Positions 58,812 through 64,000 of a stretch of DNA of 64,000 nucleotides are shown piece by piece (positions within the stretch are counted from its first letter, which is position 1; each line of letters starts with the position of its first letter). A program made the position numbers and the translations under genes. The stretch is from Methylobacterium sp. E-005 (GTDB lineage: Bacteria > Pseudomonadota > Alphaproteobacteria > Rhizobiales > Beijerinckiaceae). The stretch spans positions 1 through 64,000 of the forward strand of contig NZ_JAKSYG010000081.1 of assembly GCF_022829725.1 (NCBI RefSeq). Direction: 5' to 3'. Under the pieces are notes generated by a model. The model was not told where the DNA came from. It worked only from the letters and a program-made list of their open reading frames with translations, and did not search any database.

Positions 58812-59326
58812 TGATGGTCCAGTCGGGGTGGGCCGGCCGGGTCGGGACCGTGGCCGGGGTGGCGGTGGCCGCCGCGGCCATCGACCTCGGCGCGAAGGCG
58901 GCGGCCGAGGCGTGGCTGGACGAAGGCGCCGTCAGGGGCGCGCTGCCCTTCGTCGACCTGAGCCTGTCGTTCAACCACGGCATCAGCTTCAGCCTGCTCC
59001 CGGCGCACGACCCGTCCTCCCTGGCGCTGCTCCTCGCCATCCAGGGCACGCTCACCTGCCTCGTGGCCGGCTGGGCCCTGGCCGCGGGCGGCGGGCTCGA
59101 ACGCCTCGGGCTCGCCGCGATGGCGGGCGGGGCCGCCGGCAACTTCGTCGACCGGCTCATGGACGGCGTCGTCACGGACTACCTCGACCTGCACACCGGC
59201 GGCATCCGCTGGTTCACCTTCAACCTGGCGGACGTCTGGATCTCCGCCGGGGCGGTCCTGCTGTTCCTCGGCGGATTCCTCGCGTCCGATCGGCGGCGCG
59301 CCGCTGCCGAGGGGGAGATTTCGTGA
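58811..59326 (+). CDS. lspA: Lipoprotein signal peptidase II
   Basis: 171 residues with four membrane helices. Catalytic Asp pair: GNFVDRLMDGVVTDYLDL and FNLADVWISAG. The start ATG at 58811 overlaps the ATPase stop (TGATG). GTG 58808 and ATG 58814 are alternatives. LspA removes signal peptides of lipoproteins in the inner membrane. Accessory lspA copies next to CadA/PbrA-type ATPases are common in heavy-metal loci, where they may process a lipoprotein for metal sequestration. Confidence 0.88.
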   Translation: MMVQSGWAGRVGTVAGVAVAAAAIDLGAKAAAEAWLDEGAVRGALPFVDLSLSFNHGISFSLLPAHDPSSLALLLAIQGTLTCLVAGWALAAGGGLERLGLAAMAGGAAGNFVDRLMDGVVTDYLDLHTGGIRWFTFNLADVWISAGAVLLFLGGFLASDRRRAAAEGEIS

Positions 59327-59628
59327 GGGGCTCGATCCGGCGGTCGCCGTCCTGCGGACCGGGTGCGTGCTCTGCTCACGCCAGCCGTTCGGCGCGGCCG
59401 CACCGTTCCCGTCGGAGAGCCGAACGGAGTACCCTCCGACCGGCCGATCACGCACCTCGGGCGGGCGCCGCCAGCGTGATGGGGGCGGGATTGGCCGGGG
59501 CCGCCGGACACATCGGATAGGGCGCCCGGCGAGGTTCGGTCACCCCGCCGCGGCCGTGGGCCCGCCCGGCGGCGGCGCCCGCCCGCGCCCGGCTGCCACG
59601 GCCCGTGAGTGTGACGAGGAGGGACGGA
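59327..59628. other. Intergenic stretch after lspA
   Basis: About 300 bases without a supported gene. The plus-strand frame from 59367 is Arg/Gly-rich and has no domain. I see no clear promoter or hairpin. Confidence 0.35.
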
Positions 59629-60879
59629 GTGGGACGCTTCCTGATGCTGGTCGCCCTCGCGGTCGCGGCGGCGACGCCGGCCCTGACCTTGCGGCTGACC
59701 GGCCTGCAGGTCGGGCCCATCGGCGAGACGGCGGCCTTCGGGGCCGCCATTCTCGCGGCGGGCTTCCTGCTGTCCTGGGGGGCGGAAGCCGCCGAGCGGC
59801 ACGTCTCGCAGGGGCTGATCATCGCCGTCGTCGCCCTCGTGACCGTGCTGCCGGAATATGCGGTCGACCTCTACTACGCCTACCAGGCCGGCAAGGCGGG
59901 GCCGGGCTCGCAGTACGTGCACTACGCCGCCGCCAACATGACGGGGGCCAACCGGCTGCTCGTCGGCTTGGCCTGGCCGCTCCTGGTCGCCATCCATTGG
60001 GCGCGGGGCGGCGGCCGCGCGGTGGAGTTGACCCGAGCCAACGCGGTCGAGGTCGCCTTCCTGCTCCTGGCAAGCCTGTACGCCTTCGTCATCGTGCTCA
60101 AGGACGGCATCGGGCCGCTCGATTTCGTGGTCCTGGCGGCGTTCTTCGGCGCCTACGTCTGGCGCACCCGCAGCGCGCCCGAGGACGAAGATGAGGATGA
60201 GGAGCCCGGCCCTGCCGCCGCCCTGAACGCGTTGCCCGTGGCTATGCGGTGGGCCGCGACGGCGGCTCTGACGTTGGTCGCCTGCGGGGTCATCCTGGTC
60301 TCGGCCGAGCCGTTCGCCGAGGCGCTGGTCGGCGCCGGCCGGGTCCTCGGGCTTGACGAGTTCCTCCTCATCCAGTGGCTCGCGCCGCTGGCGAGCGAAG
60401 CCCCGGCCATGACCGTCGCGGTCCTGTTCGTGCTGGCGGGCCGGGCCGCCAACGGGCTCGGCACCCTCGTCAGCGACAAGATCAGCCAGTGGACGCTGCT
60501 GGTCGGCATGCTGCCGCTCGCGATGAGCGTCGGCGCCGGCTCGCTGGCGAACCTGCCGCTCGACGCCCGCCAGGCGGAGGAGTTCCTCCTGACCGCCGCG
60601 CAATCGCTGTTCGCGTTAGGCCTGCTGCTGCGGCTACGTCTCGGCCTCGTCTCGGCATTCGCCCTGGCGAGCCTCTTCGGCCTGCAGGTGGGGCTGGCCT
60701 TCGCCTACCGGGACGACGCGGCGCGCACGGTGGCGACCCTGTCCGCGCTCGCCTGGGTCTATCTCGGGCTCGCCGCGATCCTGTTCCTCGTGAACCGCCG
60801 CCACCTCGTCGACCTCCTGCGCGTCGCCTTCCTGCCGCCCGCGGCGGGCGCGCCGGGCCGGCCGGAGCGGCCGGATTGA
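59629..60879 (+). CDS. CaCA-family cation antiporter
   Basis: 416 residues with about eleven membrane helices. Two alpha-repeats of the Ca2+/cation antiporter superfamily: SWGAEAAERHVSQGLIIAVV then VTVLPEYAVDL in the N-half, and QWLAPLASEAPAMTVAVLF in the C-half. A short acidic loop (EDEDEDEEPG) joins the halves. The GTG at 59629 has AGGAGGG 7 bases upstream, so it is preferred over GTG 59605. It exchanges Na+ or H+ for Ca2+ or another divalent cation; metal choice unknown. It follows the Zn/Cd ATPase and lspA, so may widen metal tolerance. Confidence 0.82.
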   Translation: MGRFLMLVALAVAAATPALTLRLTGLQVGPIGETAAFGAAILAAGFLLSWGAEAAERHVSQGLIIAVVALVTVLPEYAVDLYYAYQAGKAGPGSQYVHYAAANMTGANRLLVGLAWPLLVAIHWARGGGRAVELTRANAVEVAFLLLASLYAFVIVLKDGIGPLDFVVLAAFFGAYVWRTRSAPEDEDEDEEPGPAAALNALPVAMRWAATAALTLVACGVILVSAEPFAEALVGAGRVLGLDEFLLIQWLAPLASEAPAMTVAVLFVLAGRAANGLGTLVSDKISQWTLLVGMLPLAMSVGAGSLANLPLDARQAEEFLLTAAQSLFALGLLLRLRLGLVSAFALASLFGLQVGLAFAYRDDAARTVATLSALAWVYLGLAAILFLVNRRHLVDLLRVAFLPPAAGAPGRPERPD

Positions 60880-60893
60880 ACGCTTGGCCGCTC
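60865..60893. terminator. Hairpin between convergent genes
   Basis: GAGCGGCC (60865-60872) pairs with GGCCGCTC (60886-60893) across a 13-base loop, at the end of the antiporter gene and before the stop of the convergent ABC gene. No T-run. Confidence 0.4.
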
Positions 60894-60897
60894 GGGC

Positions 60898-62184
60898 CTA
60901 TCGGGGCGCAGGGCCCGGCGGAGCGGGGCGGAGCGCCGTCGTGACCTCCTCGAACCGGGCGTTCGCGTCGGACCAGCTCTGGACGAAATCGAACACCTCG
61001 CGCATCGCCGGCGCGATCTCCCTGTAGGCCGCCAGCGCGGCGACGAGCGCGCCAAGCGAGAGGCGCTCCTGCACGACCAGGTAGCCGCCGATCGCGAAGA
61101 AGAAGAACGGCGTCAGGTTGGAGGTGTAGTTGTACAGGCCTTTGAGGCGGCCCTTGAGGTCGTTGATCTCGACGCGCACGCGCTCAAGGTCCTCGGCCAG
61201 GCGCATCTGCCGCGACCGGGCCGGCGTCCGTGCGGGCCGGTCGCGTGGCGGCGTGGCCTCCCGACCGGCCGGCGCCGCGGTCAGGAGACCTCCCAAGGCC
61301 CGCGTCGCGTGGACCCGCTCGCGCACCTTCGCGTTCAGGCGCCGCTGCAGGGGCGGCAGCAGCGTGAGCTGGACCGGCAGCATCATCAGCGCCGCCAACG
61401 CGAGGGCGGCGTTCTGGAGGAGCAGGAAGACGATGCTGGTCGCGAGCGTTCCGCCCTGCATCAGCGGCACGACGACGAGGCTCCCGCCGAAATAGCCGAT
61501 CGGCTCGACTTCCTGCATGGCCACGGCCGCGAGCGCGGCCCGTCGGTCGGGGGAGGGCTCGCCGCGCGCGCGGCGGAGGATGGCGAGGCGCAGGCGGCGC
61601 ACGAGACGCTCGTTGACGCGCCCGCGCGACCGGTTGACCGCATACTTGGCGAGCCCGCCGAGCGTGAGCACGGCCAGGTAGCTCCCGCACAGGGCGAACA
61701 GGAGCTCCACCTGGCTCAGGGTGAAGCCGAGGACCACCATCTCCGGATGCCCATCCCCATCTGCGTCGGTGATGGCGCGATTGATTATGTGCTTGGGGAT
61801 TTCGAGGAGGAGCCACGCCGCGGGCAACGTCAGCAGCGAGAGCAGCACGAGACGCAGCTGGAAGCGCAGCGTCGCACGGACGACGAAACGCTCCAGGCAC
61901 CAGCCATAGTTGCCCTCGCGGGCGCTGCCGGGCCTCGGCGGCACCGATCCGGCGCGGGGCTCGCGCGACGGGACGGCGACCGGGTGGACCCGTCGACGTC
62001 CTCCCGGCCCCATCCATCGCAGGCCGAGCCGGACCAGCAGCCATCCTGTCCAGGCCGGCGCGACCACGAAGGCGAGCAGGGCCAAGAGGTCGACCCACCA
62101 GTGGCTGTGGGGGTAATCGACCCCCGTCATCCGGTGGGCCAAGGCATGAATCAGGGAGGGCGTGACCAAGAAGGGCTCCGACAT
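60898..62184 (-). CDS. ABC transporter membrane domain without ATPase
   Basis: 428 residues. The transmembrane part resembles the ABC exporter fold: about six helices with loops such as LGGLAKYAVNRSRGRVNERLV, LQRRLNAKVRERVHATRALG and YREIAPAMREVFDFVQSWSD. The sequence ends after the last helix without Walker A, signature or Walker B motifs, so no ATPase is fused. None is found nearby. An Arg/Pro-rich insertion (GREATPPRDRPARTPARSRQ) sits in a cytosolic loop. It might borrow an ATPase encoded elsewhere or be a half-gene left by rearrangement. The TolC-family gene lies upstream on the same strand. Confidence 0.7.
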   Translation of the reverse strand: MSEPFLVTPSLIHALAHRMTGVDYPHSHWWVDLLALLAFVVAPAWTGWLLVRLGLRWMGPGGRRRVHPVAVPSREPRAGSVPPRPGSAREGNYGWCLERFVVRATLRFQLRLVLLSLLTLPAAWLLLEIPKHIINRAITDADGDGHPEMVVLGFTLSQVELLFALCGSYLAVLTLGGLAKYAVNRSRGRVNERLVRRLRLAILRRARGEPSPDRRAALAAVAMQEVEPIGYFGGSLVVVPLMQGGTLATSIVFLLLQNAALALAALMMLPVQLTLLPPLQRRLNAKVRERVHATRALGGLLTAAPAGREATPPRDRPARTPARSRQMRLAEDLERVRVEINDLKGRLKGLYNYTSNLTPFFFFAIGGYLVVQERLSLGALVAALAAYREIAPAMREVFDFVQSWSDANARFEEVTTALRPAPPGPAPR

Positions 62185-62330
62185 GGTGTCCGGCCCTCTC
62201 TCGTGAGAGCCTCGGGGCTTCCCGCGCCGTTCCGCAGCGGCGGGCTTGAGAGTGGGGGTGGCGCAGGGTGGCCGGGCCGCGGGCGATCCCGGGGGAAAGC
62301 TGTCCCGGGCGGCGTCTCGCGGACGGGGCG

Positions 62331-63761
62331 TCAGCGGCCGTCGGGCGTGCGCAGGCCCGCCCAGAGGTCCTCGACCTGGTCGTAGTGGGCCTTGGCGCCG
62401 TAGGGAGCCACGGGCAGCTCCGCGAAGCGCGCGGTGAGGCGGCCGAGTGCCTGGACCAAGCCGTAGGAGAACACGACGCGGTCGCGCTGCGCCACGACAA
62501 GGCCCACCCGGGCGTTGAGCAGTTCCTGTTGGGCGTTCAGGACGTCGAGGGTGGTGCGCTGGCCGGCCCGCGCCTCGTCCCGCACGCCGGCCAGCGCCAC
62601 CTCGTTGGCCTGGACTTGGGCTTGTGAGGCGGCGACCTGCGCCTTCGAGGCCTCAAGCTGTGCCCAGGCTGCGACGATGCCGGCGCGGACGGCGTCGCGC
62701 ACCTGCTCCGCCTCGATGCGCAGCTGCCCGGCCTGCTCCTTGGCCTGCCGGACCTGCGCGTAGACCTGCCCGCCCTCGTAGACGGGAACCGTCACCTGCC
62801 CGGCGATCCCGGCCGCAAGGACATCGTCGCCCGGCTCCTCCTCGTCGCGGCGCCTCTGTACGACGCCCGAGGCGCCGGCCCGAGGGTAGAGCCTCCCCTC
62901 GAAAACCTTCGCCTGCGCCTCGGCGGCATCGACCGCGTGGAGCGCGGAGAGGATCCGTGGATGTTCGGCCAGCCCTATGCCGAGCGCGAGTTCGAGACGT
63001 GGCGGGACCAGGCGGTCGAGCGGGCGCCCGGGGGCGAGCCGGCGCGGGTCCACGCCGATGACCTGACGGAAGACGCCGGTGCGGGCGCGGAGCTGCGCCT
63101 CCGCCGCGCTCAGCTGCGAGCGGGCTCCGGCCAGGCGGGCGTCGGCCTGCGCGGCATCCGTCCGGGTCAACTCGCCGAGCCGGAAGCGCAGGGTCGTCTG
63201 GCGGCGCTGCTCCTCCAGGACCGCGATGTTGTTGCGGTTGAGCTCCACGGTCGCGGTGTCGCGCAGGACGTCCATGTAGGCCTGCGCGGCATTGAACAGG
63301 ATCGTGTTCTCGGCGGAGCGCAAGGCCTCGCGCCTGCCGAGCACGTTCGATTCCGCGCGATGGGTGTCGTTGTCCGTCTGGAAGCCGTTGAACAGGGTCT
63401 GTTCGACGGTCAGCCCCGCACCGCGCGGGAACGAGGTTCGCGCCAGGCGCTCGCCGCCTGCGGCCCCCTGCACGTTCCGTACGCCGACGTCCGCGTCCGC
63501 GGCGACGGTCGGACGGTAGCCGGCCCGCGCCATCGCGACCTCCTCGTCCGTCGCCCGCAAGCCCGCCCGCGTCGCGTTCAGTTCCGGGTTCGCGCGGTAG
63601 GCACGCCCCAGCGAGCCCTCCAGCGTCTCGGCCCGCGGGCTGCCGACCGCGCTCGCCGCGAGGGCCGCGAGGGCCGCGAGGGCCAACGCGAGGGTGCGGC
63701 GGCCGAGCCGACATGGGACGAGCCTCGCTCGGGGCGGCCAGACCGCTTTCGAGGTGTCCAA
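62331..63761 (-). CDS. TolC-family outer-membrane channel
   Basis: 476 residues from the preferred TTG at 63761, which has GAGGGAG about 10 bases upstream and puts the signal peptide (LGRRTLALALAALAALAASA) near the N-terminus. ATG 63893 would add 44 residues of low quality. TolC repeats are visible: LFNGFQTDNDTHRAESNVLG, RFRLGELTRTDAAQADARLA, then VPVYEGGQVYAQVRQAKEQ and GQRTTLDVLNAQQELLNARV near the end. It forms a trimeric channel for type I secretion or RND export. It may serve the CusBA pump, which lacks a CusC, or the ABC domain at 60898. Confidence 0.82.
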   Translation of the reverse strand: MDTSKAVWPPRARLVPCRLGRRTLALALAALAALAASAVGSPRAETLEGSLGRAYRANPELNATRAGLRATDEEVAMARAGYRPTVAADADVGVRNVQGAAGGERLARTSFPRGAGLTVEQTLFNGFQTDNDTHRAESNVLGRREALRSAENTILFNAAQAYMDVLRDTATVELNRNNIAVLEEQRRQTTLRFRLGELTRTDAAQADARLAGARSQLSAAEAQLRARTGVFRQVIGVDPRRLAPGRPLDRLVPPRLELALGIGLAEHPRILSALHAVDAAEAQAKVFEGRLYPRAGASGVVQRRRDEEEPGDDVLAAGIAGQVTVPVYEGGQVYAQVRQAKEQAGQLRIEAEQVRDAVRAGIVAAWAQLEASKAQVAASQAQVQANEVALAGVRDEARAGQRTTLDVLNAQQELLNARVGLVVAQRDRVVFSYGLVQALGRLTARFAELPVAPYGAKAHYDQVEDLWAGLRTPDGR

Positions 63762-64000
63762 CGGCAGTGGGCTCCCTCGCACCGAGGGGTCCGGGACGTC
63801 CGACGGACGTCTTCGCGCTAGCCGGAGGCCGTCGGCGCCGAGGCCGACGGTCGGCCGTGCGGGGGTGGCCAAGGGGGGACTGGGTACGCGCATCGCTCCA
63901 CCCGATCTCGTAGGCGGTTCCGACCTGCGGCTGCGTCACGGCGACGGGCCGCGCGCTCACGCGAGGCGAGCGCACTCACATCCAGGTCAAGGACGGGGCT

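Noticed and set aside
1..64000. tRNA, rRNA or riboswitch
   Set aside because: No T-loop plus acceptor pairing, rRNA stretch or known aptamer pattern was recognised on reading both strands; an automated covariance search could still find a small RNA.

Overview
The window looks like accessory DNA (a plasmid or genomic island) of a very G+C-rich alphaproteobacterium. Gene style and content (YeiH, SorAB, DUF305, TniABQ, CusBA, many ATGA-coupled genes) best fit Methylobacterium/Methylorubrum or a close relative. This is inference; no rRNA or tRNA gene is present to anchor it.

Layout. (1) 1-4856: hypothetical genes of plasmid/phage style, then about 1.6 kb almost without genes. (2) 4857-17150: a phosphoglycerate mutase followed by a sulfite/redox module. 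It holds a YeiH exporter, a class III cyclase, a Tat-exported molybdenum sulfite dehydrogenase with its cytochrome c (SorA/SorB), a second sulfite oxidase without a signal peptide, two secreted beta-propellers, DUF305 and Yx(FWY)xxD proteins, and a coupled ECF sigma/anti-sigma/LysR operon. Four sites of the form GGAAT(A/T)-N13-xGCATC lie upstream of these units and suggest one ECF regulon. (3) 17635-26880: a defence island. One operon has a sigma-like factor, an XRE-like protein and an IrrE-peptidase/UvrD-helicase/Cas4-like fusion. Divergent from it is a short type II CBASS (CD-NTase, E2-like protein, CapV patatin phospholipase), followed by a membrane-anchored DUF2235 hydrolase. (4) 26922-35132: a Tn7/Tn5053-like transposition operon (tniQ, tniB, tniA, tnsA) with a second, degenerate TnsA and a truncated transposase-core paralogue. 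The defence genes lie on the tniQ side, where such elements carry cargo.

(5) 35600-46626: an uncharacterised, mostly minus-strand block. It has a PolB-type exonuclease, a metallophosphoesterase pair (one lacking metal ligands), a soluble FtsH-like AAA protease whose AAA core is unusually A+T-rich, two paralogous ParA-like proteins without a normal P-loop, a KfrA-like DNA-binding protein and a TIR protein with a histone-H1-like tail. Palindromes recur in its intergenic regions. (6) 46967-63761: a lipoprotein, a membrane-anchored cyclase, a copper/silver efflux operon (CusBA, CopG-type DUF411), an NYN nuclease, a MerR/P1B-ATPase/LspA zinc-cadmium-lead cluster with a clear MerR operator, a cation antiporter, an ABC membrane domain without an ATPase, and a TolC-family protein.

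The recurring theme is translationally coupled operons (4-base ATGA/GTGA overlaps) and pairs of paralogues in which one copy has lost its active-site residues.
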